64,000 bases of DNA from Haplomitrium mnioides. Its lineage: Eukaryota > Marchantiophyta > Haplomitriopsida > Calobryales. The notes beneath the pieces were generated by a model, which saw nothing but the letters and a program-made list of their open reading frames with translations, did not search any database and had not been told where the DNA came from. The DNA is taken from NCBI GenBank assembly GCA_049999725.1, contig JBNGIS010020409.1, positions 1 through 64,000 on the forward strand, read 5' to 3'. This document shows positions 46,231 through 56,576 of this stretch, in pieces. The translations under genes were made by a program, and so were the position numbers. How positions within the stretch are numbered: the first letter of the stretch is position 1; each line of letters starts with the position of its first letter.

Positions 46231-46817
46231 TAGTTTGCCACAATAACCTTGCTTCTTACACGAATGACTAAGGAGGGAAGTGACTTTGAACCCACTCCGG
46301 AGAAGTTGGCAAGTTTCCATGAGCTAAAGAAGCGGTTTTCGAATGCACCAATGCTCAGGTCGCCTAGTTGGGGAAGGAATTCCATGTGATGATCGACGTG
46401 TCGGGCTTCTGTATAGGAGTGGTGCTCAATCAATTGGATGAGAAAGGATGAGATCATCCCATTTATTTTGCAAGTAGGTTTTTGCCCACCGTAGAGAATA
46501 ATTATTCCGCCACTGATCGAGAGGCATTAGAAATCATCTACGCCTTGAAGAAATTCAAGCACTACCTTCTCTATTATAAGGTGATCTTTCACATTGATCA
46601 CAATGCGCTGAAGTATATGGTAAACAAACCTGATGTGACGGGGAGGATTGCAAGGTGGATGCTTCTCTTACATGAGTTCAATTTTGAGGTGCGGATTAAG
46701 CAAGGAAACGCACATAGCAATGCTGATTTCTTCTCTAGAATCGACGGGCCGATCAATGAGGAAGGAGTGACTGATGCTTATCTAGATGAAGATCTATTCT
46801 CCATTCCAAGCCGGTAG
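46231..46817 (+). pseudogene. A1 RNase H
   Basis: Visible blocks are MIDVSGFCIGVVLNQLDEKG at about 46390 (Asp), ENNYSATDREALEIIYALKK (Glu) and VIFHIDHNALKYMVNKPDVT (Asp in HIDHNAL), then ARWMLLLHEFNFEV and SNADFFSRIDGP. The last 111 residues are open (46482-46817). This is the most complete RNase H of the A/D family here and shows what D lacks. Confidence 0.88.
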
Positions 46818-47682
46818 GCCGACAGATTATACTGATATCATCAAGTTTCTTCTGTCTGCCCAAGTACTGACAGGCAGTAATAAGGAGGAAACAGCAGTCT
46901 TCCTCTAAAAAAATGAAGCTGTATCTTATGGTGAAGGGAGTGTTGCACAAACACGGTCTGGGTGGTATGTTCGGAGATGTCTGGAGCGAGACCAAGCCAC
47001 AATGGTGATGCAAGCGTTGCACGGAGAAGTAGTAGGAGGCCATTTTACAACTAAAACCACAGTGAGAAAAGTGTTGGATGCAGGTTATTGGTGGCTGACT
47101 TTGCACAAGGATGTGCATTTCTTTGTGAAGAGATGCAATGCCTATCAAAGAACAGGGAAGCCCGCAACCAACCAACATTACTTGTTAATTCCAATCATTC
47201 TACTGGCACCATTCAAAAAATGGGGCATAAACTTTATCAGGCCTATAGCACCATCCACCCGAAGGAGGAACCGATATATCCTATTGGCCACCAATTATGC
47301 TACCAAATGGGTCGAGGCAAGAGCAACCCAAAAGGATGATGCAAAGATAGTGGTGACCTTCTTGTATGAATAAATGTTCTACAGATTCGGAGCGCCATTG
47401 GAATTAGTGAGTGACCTGGGTAAGCTTTTTGTCAATTAGGTGATTAAGGATTTGACAAATAAATATCTAATCAAGAACAGATGAATGACGACTTACCACT
47501 CAAAGGCCAATAAGCTAACCAAGAGAGCCAATGGAATCATGGGGAGGATTCTTAGCAAGACAGTATCCAAAAAAAGGTTTGACTAGGATCTCAAGTTGCT
47601 CACAATGACTTATGCGCACAACTTGGCTCACAAGACCACGACGGAGCATTGTTCTTATTTTCTTGTCTGCAGGTAACACTCA
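46818..47682 (+). pseudogene. A1 integrase
   Basis: The zinc domain keeps its His pair (ALHGEVVGGHF), but the Cys pair reads RCNAYQR, so the second Cys is Tyr. The core begins WGINFIRPI, where the catalytic Asp is Asn, then YILLATNYATKWVEA, LELVSDLGKLFVN (second Asp kept) and KLTKRANGIMGRI, with Lys in place of the catalytic Glu. D shows the same Lys. Several stops. Inactive. Confidence 0.87.
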
Positions 47683-48072
47683 TTGCTACAGGTGGAATTT
47701 GAGGTGCCAATGAGGAAGGTGCTAGCGAGAGAGAGGCTAGCAAAGGAACCGACCAGGAGAGAGCGATTGTACCAGCTGGAGGAGTTGGAGGAAAGCCGAG
47801 AGCAAGCGTGCGACCGAGTGAAACACCAGCAAAAGTTGAGGAAGGGGCAACATGAAAAGTGGCTGAAGCCAATGGATGTTCACAAGGGAGATTTGGTGCA
47901 TTTCCTAGGGAAGCTGCACACAAGATGGATGGAACCTTTTGTTCTCACCAAGCTACATCAGAATGGGTCCACGGAGATAACGACCTTGGAGGGTGATAAA
48001 ATCACGAATCGAAACCATTTCGATTGCCTCAAGAGATATACAGTAGAGGAGGAAGATGAAGGAGGCCAATGA
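47683..48072 (+). pseudogene. A1 integrase C-terminus
   Basis: An open frame of 129 residues: VEFEVPMRKVLARERLAKEP, RERLYQLEELEESREQA, KGQHEKWLKPMDVHKGDLVH and LHTRWMEPFVLTKLHQNGST, ending NRNHFDCLKRY. It is the GPY/F-type end of gypsy integrase (here MEPFVL) and closes the polyprotein 150 bases before the purine tract. No chromodomain. Confidence 0.8.
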
Positions 48073-48220
48073 TGGCTCAAGAAGAGGGCTAAGGTATGTA
48101 TAGGATAGATGGCTAGGGGGTTGTACCATATGTCAATATGCTCATCCGTGTAGAAGCAACTGAAGACACTGACATGAACAATGTTGAGAGAGAAGAGTGC
48201 TCACAGGTTGCTTCTCAATT

Positions 48221-48233
48221 AGAAGGGGAGCTA
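48221..48233 (+). other. Polypurine tract of A1
   Basis: AGAAGGGGAGCTA immediately before the LTR start TGTGAGCCGG. Confidence 0.8.
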
Positions 48234-50840
48234 TGTGAGCCGGTGATTTGAGGCACTAGTAAGAAATCGGAGAAATCAGAAGCATCATCGGAGAAGTTCT
48301 CTGCTTCTAAAGCGTGGAGATACTCCAAAGGCATCAGGGTATCCTAGATCGGTGATAAGTAGAGGGTATCATTCAGCCAGTGTTTGGAAGGTCATTGGAA
48401 CGCAGCAATTCGGACTAGGATGGTGGAAGGACGGGACACTCTCTAGAGATGTGGTGAGAAGGCTCGTGATGAGGCTAAGAAGGAAGCAACTTAAGAATTG
48501 GATGATGGAGGGCCAGATAAAGAAGATCAGGGGGATTGAAGAGGAATCAACGGACCGACGTCAAGGAAGAAGAGCTTAAGGTAAGGCAAGGGGCTCCATT
48601 GATTATTCTTGACTATCGGTATAGTGGCAGAGCTCGATGGTGAAGAAGAAGGGAAGGCACTCCCAACACGACCAGCATTGAAGGATTGGAAGGAGAATGA
48701 ATGATGCGTCAATCGTCGGAAGGCAGCGACGACACCAGAGGGATCAGTGGATCAGTAGATCAATCACGTGTTAGCAGGCCTCATCAGGGTCCAAGCAGAT
48801 TTCGGTCTTCTGAAAGTCTTTCTCCTATCGGAGCTCGGTTGGTTGCATCGGGGTTGGTCAAAGCATGGGGGTTGACTGTACCACCTCGGTACTTTTTCAA
48901 TGGGCATGGCAATCCAACTTCTACTTGGAAGACAACTGTGGGCGGCGCTCTATCAGGAGGAGTCAATTATCAAGGTTGACCACCAAGAAAGACCATTGGA
49001 GCTGCCGTTCGTTTATCAGGGTCTGCCGTCGCCTATGGGGTCTAATAGGGCTTATCGAGTCTTCCTTGGTTTCTTCTAACAAGTTCTATTGGTTCTATAG
49101 GCTTGGCCGAGCATCGAGTTTGCACCAATCCTATCTTCATCAAATCATTCTTTTTGCGTTGAGTTCACCTCTCACCAGGGTCAGGTCAGCTATTGGTTTC
49201 AATTGATCCTATTGAGGTGTCCTAATACTCTTCATCGGGCCCAGGCCATTCCTATCTCTATCGGCTGGCCGACCTATGTTCTTCGAAGTAACTTATCGGT
49301 TTATTTGTTACGGATCATCTCATTGGGCATTTCTTATCAAATCAACTCACCGAAGAGCCGATCATCAATCTTATCGAGACACGTGTTGTCTTCTGAGCAC
49401 TTGTGTAGGTGGTGAAGTTAAGCAAGGCACTCACCACCCTCAGATGGAAAAATTTTCAAACATGAAGGGTTAGGATTCATTGCAAGCGAGGAGGAAACAG
49501 ACAAGCTGGAGTATAGATAGTCTTCACGTGATTGAGATAGGGGAGAGCATGTTGAGGAGGCATGGAAGTGTACAAGTTGTGCGTTGATGCTCGGTCAACG
49601 ATGCCGATCATACATTGTGATTGAAGTCTTGAACTTGAAGTTAGCAATACGATTTAACAAAGAGTGGATGTGTACCAGGGCGTGCGCAGATGCATTGTGA
49701 AGACACTGCGAGTCTTGAGGTTGAGGGGTCTATCAGGAGGTGTCATTGAAAATCTTGTGCAAGGGGATAGGGAGGGACATGGTGCATGCTCTGTGGTCCT
49801 TTGGTTGAAGCAAGTGTACTTGCGTTCAGGGGCCAAAGGAGTGGAGGTGGACTGGAGGGGTGCCGAGAATCGCTGAGCGAGAGATTCTAGAGGCTCACGC
49901 GATCTATGTGAACTTATTTTGGAGGGTGGACCAACGTTCAGAGGTGAATCAATACTCAAATGAGAAGTAAGTGCATTCGGCCTGGACTTGTGAGTCTTGA
50001 TTGCACAGAGGATTTCACCCCAGTAACATCAGAAGGGTGTTTTTGGTTCGTATTTCAAAGGGAAACCGAAGGCAAGGGGTGGCTGCATTAGTGCCCGCGC
50101 ATTGCGGAGAAGATCTGGTTGAGGTTTCGGGTGGAGTGTGTTCAGCAGCCGAGAGGACTGTCTTCCAGGGGTGGAAGTTAATTGATTCTCTTCCAAGCTT
50201 GCGAAGTTGAATCCAAGTCCCTCTAAAACGGAGGGTATAAACTAGCGGTGATGTGTGCATGAGTAGGCGGGCCGAAGTGTGAAGCGTTGCAGAGTGGAGA
50301 CTCAAGTGGTGTCTAGAGTCGTTGGCCGATGGTGCCTTGCGCTTCTGTCGAACACATATTGTAGATTTGTTTATATGCTTTGTAGTAGAGTTGTGAATTA
50401 GTCTTAGAAGCATCATAGAGCAGATAGAGAGTGCGTTGAGAGTATAATAAGGGTGCTACAATAGCTAGCCCCTGTTTATTTTTGGTGCACAAGTGTGTCT
50501 TGCTCTTCAGAGCAGTCTAGTAAGTATTATTCTCTTTAAAATGGTGTAGATATAATGGATTGAAAACAGTTTTCAAGCCGAAATGAATGACTGTCAGAAA
50601 GATAAGATATGAGTGGGTCCAATCTTGGCTTGGGGTTATGCATGAGGAGAAAAAGTGGGATGTGGTTCCTTGTGTGAGCGTTGAGTGAATGCAACGTCAA
50701 GCAACTCACGATCGTTAGTACGTGAAAGGGATAAATTGAACTCTGAGGTTGTCTTATAAAAGGCCTTATTTGAACCGTGTCATTCCTATTCCTTAAGAGT
50801 AAGCTCTTCGTGAGCTAAGGTCCCAGAAAAAGGCACAACA
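48234..50840 (+). repeat. 3' LTR of A1
   Basis: Starts TGTGAGCCGGTGATTTGAGG and ends AGGCACAACA. It aligns with the 5' LTR but is about 225 bases longer because of indels, notably near 49500-49680. It is followed directly by AAATA. Confidence 0.92.
50755..50762 (+). promoter_or_regulatory. TATA box in A1 3' LTR
   Basis: TATAAAAG about 80 bases before the LTR end, conserved with 60886-60893 in A2. Confidence 0.6.
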
Positions 50841-50845
50841 AAATA
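50841..50845. repeat. A1 target-site duplication, right
   Basis: AAATA directly after the 3' LTR, identical to 27555-27559. Confidence 0.85.
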
Positions 50846-50989
50846 TTTTATTAAAACCTCACACTATGGTGAATACACTACATTCATCAAAAATTAAATT
50901 ACACATATATTTTTTATGAAAAAAATTATATACAAATGTGGATGTCTTTTCGGGTATGGACTTTGAACATGACTTTGAGCGTCAAAGCT

Positions 50990-51310
50990 GTTAAATCCTC
51001 TGCAAGCATACAATAAAGCTTTGCACGCATGGACTTTGAGCTAGAACCCTAAAGCCCAAGTGCGCCAAGACTCTAAACAAGAACCCCAAAGCCTATGCAC
51101 ATATAGACTTTGAACAAGAACGCTTTGGCTTATGTGTGTAGAGACTCTCAACAAGAACCCTAAAGCTCATGTGCGCATAGACTCCAAATGAGAACTAGAA
51201 AGCTTTTGTGTGCATAGACTCTAAACAAGAACATAAAGCATGAGTGGCCAAAGATTGGAAGAGTTCATGTGTTATTGTGTGCATAGACTCCAAACCATTC
51301 TTATACTAGC
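50990..51310. repeat. Tandem palindrome-like repeat array, about 37-base period
   Basis: About six degenerate units between roughly 51050 and 51240 follow the pattern AAAGC, then a TGTGCGCATAGACTC-like core, then AACAAGAACCCT. More scattered units lie on each side. The cores resemble one half of the palindromes found inside the F introns. The array lies just downstream of the methyltransferase gene's stop. Confidence 0.75.
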
Positions 51311-51639
51311 AATTGACTCCAAACCATTCTTAGGTGTACCAAATTGAGTCATGATGAAAATACTTGAAATGGATTAAGAGTGCAACAAGTTGAAACTTTG
51401 GCAAATTAAACTTTGTAAGAAAAATATTTTATTAATAAAACAATTTTTTCAAATAGATGATTAGGTTCTATCCTCCTTGGGAGGAATTGTCTCATTCAAA
51501 TCCAAAGGCTGAGCATGTGCAGCAGCTAGAGAGTCTTGTCGAGACTTTTCAGTCCCAGATATTGCAACAGAATCACCAATAGCACCTATAGTACCAGGAG
51601 GAACATGTTCCTTATAGTATGCATAAACTATCTATGACT

Positions 51640-52420
51640 CAGTCACATCAAATGGCAAGGAAGCCATCTCCAAAACCCTCTGAGGAATGTAGATAGACTG
51701 ATGTCTATCATATTCTACCGCGATGTAGTTTGGCATCAGCTTTAAAGCACAGGCAAGGCCTGTGCCCAACCCAGAGCAAAGATCTAAGATCCAATCCTAC
51801 TCTGTTGACAAATGGTCAATGAAAAAATTGTAAAGCGCCTCCAGCTTTTGATAAACATTGACAAGAGCATCATCTCTTGGGTGTTTAAGTTTGGTAGAAA
51901 CCGCAAGACAACTAAAAACACTACGCATGATTTGCCGAAGAAGTCTAGTCATAAGAGCAGGTTGCAAATTAAAAAGCCTCATGCTCCTCTTCCCTTCTTT
52001 TGTCCACTAGCCCACATTCTAATATTTGTGGGCATGTGCAATTCAGGGACTACTAGAATGATGAATGTTGCTCTTGTCCTTGTAAAAAGAAAAATAAACA
52101 AAGTAAACATTGCAACCAAAGTGCAAGAAAAGTAAAAAAAAGAAATTAAAAACTAAAAAATCAAAGAAAAACTTACCATATGTCATGGTCAATTGCACAG
52201 CAAACTTCCAAAAGGGCATTCTCAATGATGCCAAACTGTTGCAATGAGTGTATAATAAAAAAGACCAAAAATCGGATGTTGTAATTGCGGCAAAAGATTT
52301 TTGAAACCATGTCAAAAATGTCATCTTTTGAAAATGGTTCAGAATCATCATGCATGCATTCCTTAAGATTGTAATTGTAAGGAATATTCGCAATAGCTAA
52401 AGTGAAACACCTAGGTTTCA
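51640..52420 (-). other. Beta-class DNA methyltransferase domain
   Basis: Domain of the minus-strand gene that would methylate adenine N6 or cytosine N4. The motif order is IV first, X and I last, typical of the beta class. Motif IV reads IANIPYNYN (about 52380-52405), against the usual Asp/Ser/Asn-Pro-Pro-Tyr/Trp. Downstream lies NVYQKLEALYNFFIDHLS (motif X, near 51815-51870), then DWILDLCSGLGTGLACA (motif I, Gly-rich cofactor loop, near 51755-51800) and IAVEYDRHQS (motif II). An intron (52176-52079) lies in the variable middle. Stops separate parts of the last exon. The family call rests on the spacing and order of these motifs. Confidence 0.75.
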
Positions 52421-52810
52421 CCAAGCCCTTCAACTGTAGAGTGCTAGCCTCCTCGTGGACTTGGTAAAATGCCAAGTTGAGACTATCAACATAGGACATT
52501 AAGTCCTCGTCCTCATCTCTCACAACTTCTTCAATTGTAAGAGATGCAACACCGCTTTGCTGGCTTGATTTCCACTCTCTAGCCTTTTGGCAATGAAGAA
52601 GGCCAGCTGGAGGATAGGAAACAAGAGTGGGAGGCTGGTCTTGATCTTTTGGGGCTTCTTCGACCCATGATCTTTTTCGACCTTTTGCAGCTGCTGTCAA
52701 TTTTTTAGCCAACTCACGTTTGAAAGTTTTATCCCCCTACACAAAAAAAAATAGAAAACATTAGAGGGAGATAGAAACAAATTATATGCTAGAGAGGGAC
52801 ACTCAATTTC

Positions 52811-52890
52811 ATGCTTGCATTCCAAGTGCGCAATGACTTTGCAGTCCTTGCGCGCTTGGACTGCAAAGCCCATCCACGCATGGACCCTAA
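52811..52890. repeat. Palindrome cluster in intron 2
   Basis: The strongest unit is 52837-52868: arms CTTTGCAGTCC and GGACTGCAAAG are perfectly complementary (11 bp) around TTGCGCGCTT. Weaker relatives lie on both sides (CATGCTTGCAT at 52810 and a CACGCATGGAC at 52875). The cluster lies inside the intron between 52976 and 52737. Confidence 0.85.
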
Positions 52891-53559
52891 AACTATTTTA
52901 TAAAAACAAATGACAACTTAAAATAAACTCATTGCAACTCCCTAGAAATGAATGTGATGTAAAAAATAGAACTTACCAAAAACGTCTCGAAGCTTGAATA
53001 GAAAGCAGCCATCTTGGACTCCTCAGTGTAGAGAGGGTACTCCTCTCTTACCTCCTCCCAAGTGCTACAGTAAACCTCTGAACAAGAACTTTTAACCACA
53101 ACATCCAAAACTTTATGTCTCTCTGGCTCTTGAGACATTTCGTCCATTGAAAGCTCTTCGGCTTCCACCCGCTTCAAAATTGAAATCTTTACTTCATCAA
53201 GAAGACTCTGAAGGGACCTCCAAAGTGTCCACTTCATGTCCTCTATTCTCAGAGATCCCTTGGCCTTTGGCTTATAGCCTTTGACTGTATTCTTCTCCCA
53301 CATTTCAAAAATGCTACGTTGTAGATCATAGAGCTCTCCACTTCTTAATGCTAGTTGGAACTAGTTGTCCTAAGAAGCTACGGTCTTCTTAAGTATGGAC
53401 TTGGGCGTTATCTCCAAGGTTTCCAACACCAACTCTCTTGTCAATTTTTGGGATGACACCATCCCGTTCTTGACACATCTTTGATGCCAATATTCAACCT
53501 TTTGAATGGAGGTCATTTCTTGCCTATACCTTTGGTTGTAGTTGTCATCAGTAGCAAAA

Positions 53560-53890
53560 ATACACACCTCTGTTGGTGTAAGGCCTACGTAGACAGAACA
53601 ATTGTAGAGCGATAATGACAAATTCTTTGATCTATATTTTGTGATTAATAGTTGCCTTGCTGCATCATTGTGATTGCCTTGTGCAATCTCGTAGTGATAC
53701 TTGTGAGGGTTCTTAATATCAAACTTTGACTTGCCTTTTAAGCCACATTTTGGGTCAACAACAACAATGAAAAAACTATGTGCATACTTGTTTGTGAGCA
53801 TTCTCTTCGCTAGAAGCTCAACAAAATCCTCGTTCAGCCTTCTTATCTAGAATGGACCCCAGTTGTCCACTCCAAGTTTAGGCAGATTCA
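53560..53890 (-). other. ParB-like (ParB/Srx fold) domain
   Basis: Minus-strand reading LENLNLPKLGVDNWGPF, then IRRLNEDFVELLAKRM, FFIVVVDPKC and HYEIAQGNHNDAARQLL, then VYVGLTPTEVCIFATDDN. The pattern of a helix after an IRxLNEDFVxxLA segment, a beta strand, and a YEIxxGNHxxxA loop matches ParB-like domains, in which a Gly-x-His/x-Arg loop forms the phosphate-binding site. In phages and bacteria such domains are often fused to DNA methyltransferases, as here. Two stops lie upstream (near 53850 and 53960). Confidence is moderate; the call comes from motif memory, not a profile search. Confidence 0.6.
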
Positions 53891-54489
53891 AATTCTCTAG
53901 CCTTATTGTGATTGTTTCTTCATGGATTCTACATCGTTGGATTGCAGACTATCTTATTTGTTTTTGTCTTCCTGAGACATTGCCTGAGGGTCCACCTGCT
54001 CCCTTTCCTAGAAAGTTCACAACCCCTTGTGGGATTGCCTTTCTGCTCTTGATGTTGGAGCCCGAAGTTGCTCTAGATCTGATTCCCTCCCCAAGTTGCT
54101 TAGTGATGAAGGTGAAGGGGCAGTTGAAGATGACTTTGTTGTAGATTCCAAGGGGGCTGGCTCCTCCTCCATGATTGGTGCTGGAACATGCTTTTTCTTC
54201 TTGGCAACCGGTTTCTTCTTTTTTGGAGCCTCAGGTGGCTCAACCTCCTTCCTTTTCTTTTGGGCAGAAGGGCCTATCGCGTGAATTGAGAATATTGTTG
54301 CGCTCGGATGCAACACTAGTTGTGGAATATTGATGCCCTGCTTGGGCTTCAGAGTCTTGATATGGATGGCCAATTTAATAAAGTCTTGCTTGACGCGCTT
54401 TGCGTCTTTGTAGCTATCCACGAAATCTGCCAAAAACTAAGTGAACTAAAAGCAAAACAAAAAATAGTTAAACATAAGTACAAGTGTAA

Positions 54490-54680
54490 GACTCGACATT
54501 CCCTGCACGCAGGGACTCTAATAACATTACGCGCTTGCATTGCACAAGGGAGTCCATGCACGAATAGACGATAAGAGTCCCTATGCGCAAGGACTCCGAA
54601 GTCCATACATCCATGGACTTGGGAGTCCAAGAGCGCAAAGACTCCCAAGTCCTTGCGCGCATGGACTCCTTAGGAGTTAC
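54490..54680. repeat. Palindrome cluster in intron 1
   Basis: At least five units: 54500-54515 (7-bp arms around AC), 54575-54596 (GAGTCC/GGACTC arms), 54599-54620 (AAGTCCAT/ATGGACTT), 54618-54649 (CTTGGGAGT/ACTCCCAAG), and AGTCCTTGCGCGCATGGACT at 54648-54667. The arms change from unit to unit but stay complementary. All lie in the intron 54726-54437. Confidence 0.9.
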
Positions 54681-55142
54681 GACTTAGTAAAAAAGAAACA
54701 AAAGAAAATGGATTTTCAGAATTTACCTTGCCATCTTCCTTTGCGACCTAAAGATGCTTTACAAAAATGTTCTTCTCTTTCATTTTGGAAAAAGAAAATC
54801 GTTTGTGATTTGCACAGTAGAGGGTAATTGCATCTTGGGACTACACAAGCAGCCCGATGTTGTCTTTCTTGCCTTCTCGGATCATGGTGATTTGGACCAG
54901 TAGACCCAAATTGAAATTTTCAGTTTCACCAGCAAAAAGGTAAAGATGTTGATCCGGGTCTTTCAAAGAACAGTAATCAACTAGCCAACTTCACTCTAGT
55001 TTTTCAAGCTCTAGAGCCTTGACAACATCCAAATACTTGTATGGCTTTGTTTGAGAAGGGCCGGAAACATTTTCCTTGAGATGCTATTCTCAAGATGCTA
55101 GAGACAGGTCGAATTGGAGGTAAGAAATGTAATGAACAAAAG

Positions 55143-55542
55143 NNNNNNNNNNNNNNNNNNNNNNNNNNNNNNNNNNNNNNNNNNNNNNNNNNNNNNNNNN
55201 NNNNNNNNNNNNNNNNNNNNNNNNNNNNNNNNNNNNNNNNNNNNNNNNNNNNNNNNNNNNNNNNNNNNNNNNNNNNNNNNNNNNNNNNNNNNNNNNNNNN
55301 NNNNNNNNNNNNNNNNNNNNNNNNNNNNNNNNNNNNNNNNNNNNNNNNNNNNNNNNNNNNNNNNNNNNNNNNNNNNNNNNNNNNNNNNNNNNNNNNNNNN
55401 NNNNNNNNNNNNNNNNNNNNNNNNNNNNNNNNNNNNNNNNNNNNNNNNNNNNNNNNNNNNNNNNNNNNNNNNNNNNNNNNNNNNNNNNNNNNNNNNNNNN
55501 NNNNNNNNNNNNNNNNNNNNNNNNNNNNNNNNNNNNNNNNNN
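55143..55542. other. Assembly gap (400 N)
   Basis: A 400-base run of N between the two divergent F genes. It hides their 5' ends, any shared promoter and perhaps further palindromes. Confidence 0.99.
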
Positions 55543-55632
55543 AAAAACACATCTTTTAAGTGTGTTATAAGAGGTTCATAATATTTGTTAAAATAATTCC
55601 TTGAAGTACTTGATTTTTAGATAGCCTTTTCA

Positions 55633-56576
55633 ATGGTTGGAGTTTTTAAAGGCAAGAAGAGGTTGCAGTTTCAAGATTCATCTTCACAAAAAAATGTTCC
55701 TTCTGATAAGCAGGTTGACATTTGTTCAAATGGCAGTTATTTGGAGGTAAGTGATGAAGTACCAAAAGCATCAAGTAAGATTTCGAGTATATTGAGGAAA
55801 AAGATGACTTCTGTTGAATCAGATAGCTCCGCTCAAAAAGATTGAGAAGCAGAACTCCATGCGCACATAGGATCAGAAACTCAACCCTATGCGCGCATAG
55901 GGTCAAGGAGTGAATCCAATGTGTGTATAGGATTAATGACTGAACAACTTGCACGCAAAGGATCAAAGAGGGAGCTTAGTGCTCGTAGAGAATTCAAGAA
56001 ACAATCTTCATCCAGCACAAAATCTTTGTTTCCCTTCAAGCGGTCAAAGTTGAATCTTTCTTCTAAGTATTCCAAAATATATGAAAAAAAAGTTCAACAC
56101 AAAAATTCCAGACAGTTGTAGATCTTTTTCTGTCCACATGTGGGGGAGACTTCGATATTCATGATGAAAGTGTGTTTGTTGAGAACACAAAAAACATACA
56201 ATGTGTGGACAATTTTAATTTTAGAGATGAGCCACTCTCCCCGATAGCACCACTCAAACAATGACTGATTTTGTTTCAAGTTGCACCTCATAAAGAGATT
56301 GGGACATCTGAAACAAACCCAATTCTTTTGGAGGAGTTCTCACACGATAGTCTAGAAAATGATTCTAGCAAAGAGTCTCAATCAATCAACATTTCTTTGG
56401 AGTTATTGCCAAGGGCACTGATTTTATTACAAAAAACATTTCCTTCTAATCGAGATATTGATCAAGATTCGGTTTCGGAATGGTGCAGTTCTCTCAATCT
56501 CCAAGAAGAAACTCATCTCTTAAAAATATCTTGCGATGGAACAAACAATGTTTATGATGATAACCAAGATCTTTAG
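55633..56576 (+). pseudogene. N-terminal part of the plus-strand F gene
   Basis: Starts ATG at 55633 (MVGVFKGKKRLQFQDSSSQK), Ser/Lys-rich and probably disordered. One stop (55843) is followed by the same frame reading through a palindrome cluster (55850-55990) to 56121. A second frame then runs from about 56124 to 56576 with one stop (EPLSPIAPLKQ, then PHKEIGTSETNP and LLPRALILLQKTFPS). No known domain. It precedes the Cys-rich core at 56627 and is probably the same gene, broken by a frame change or intron. An assembly gap hides what lies upstream. Confidence 0.5.
55850..55990. repeat. Palindrome cluster at the start of the plus-strand F gene
   Basis: Four to five units with about 30-base spacing. 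The best is CCCTATGCGCGCATAGGG at 55885-55902, a perfect 18-base palindrome. Neighbours are degenerate (ATGCGCACATAGGAT, ATGTGTGTATAGGAT, TTGCACGCAAAGGAT). They either lie in an unrecognised intron or were translated. Confidence 0.9.

Larger units (their letters stand above)
27560..50840 (+). mobile_element. Element A1: Ty3/gypsy retrotransposon, interrupted by B and C
   Basis: Two LTRs in the same orientation (27560-29941 and 48234-50840) flank gag-pol and are bordered by AAATA on both sides. Removing the nested B insertion (30745-43081) leaves an element of about 10.9 kb. Order is LTR, primer-binding site, gag (split), protease, RT, RNase H, integrase, purine tract, LTR. By eye the LTRs differ at roughly 35 of the first 270 positions, so it is old. 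All coding parts carry stops. Confidence 0.92.
51461..55080 (-). pseudogene. ParB-like plus N6/N4 DNA methyltransferase gene with introns
   Basis: Four exons can be proposed on the minus strand: about 55080-54727, 54436-52977, 52736-52177 and 52078-51461 (stop TAA at 51463-51461). Two donors are GTAAGT (52976, 52176) and acceptors end in CAG/TAG/AAG after T-rich tracts; reading phase is kept across the exon 2-3 and 3-4 joins. Exon 1 has an unrecognised domain. Exon 2 starts with a Lys/Pro-rich nuclear-signal-like stretch (KKRKEVEPPEAPKKKKP) and holds the ParB-like domain. Exons 3 and 4 hold the methyltransferase. At least seven in-frame stops and two frameshifts show it is dead. Original length would be about 1,000 residues. 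Confidence 0.75.

Noticed and set aside
26717-50864. Sixteen-base match AAAACCTCACACTATG at 26732, 17718 and 50848 as evidence of a shared LTR between E and F
   Set aside because: The first two lie in the E LTRs, but sequence around 50848 does not match beyond this block; a chance or simple shared motif cannot be excluded.
55004-55581. Open frames across 55143-55542
   Set aside because: Artefact of the second 400-base gap.
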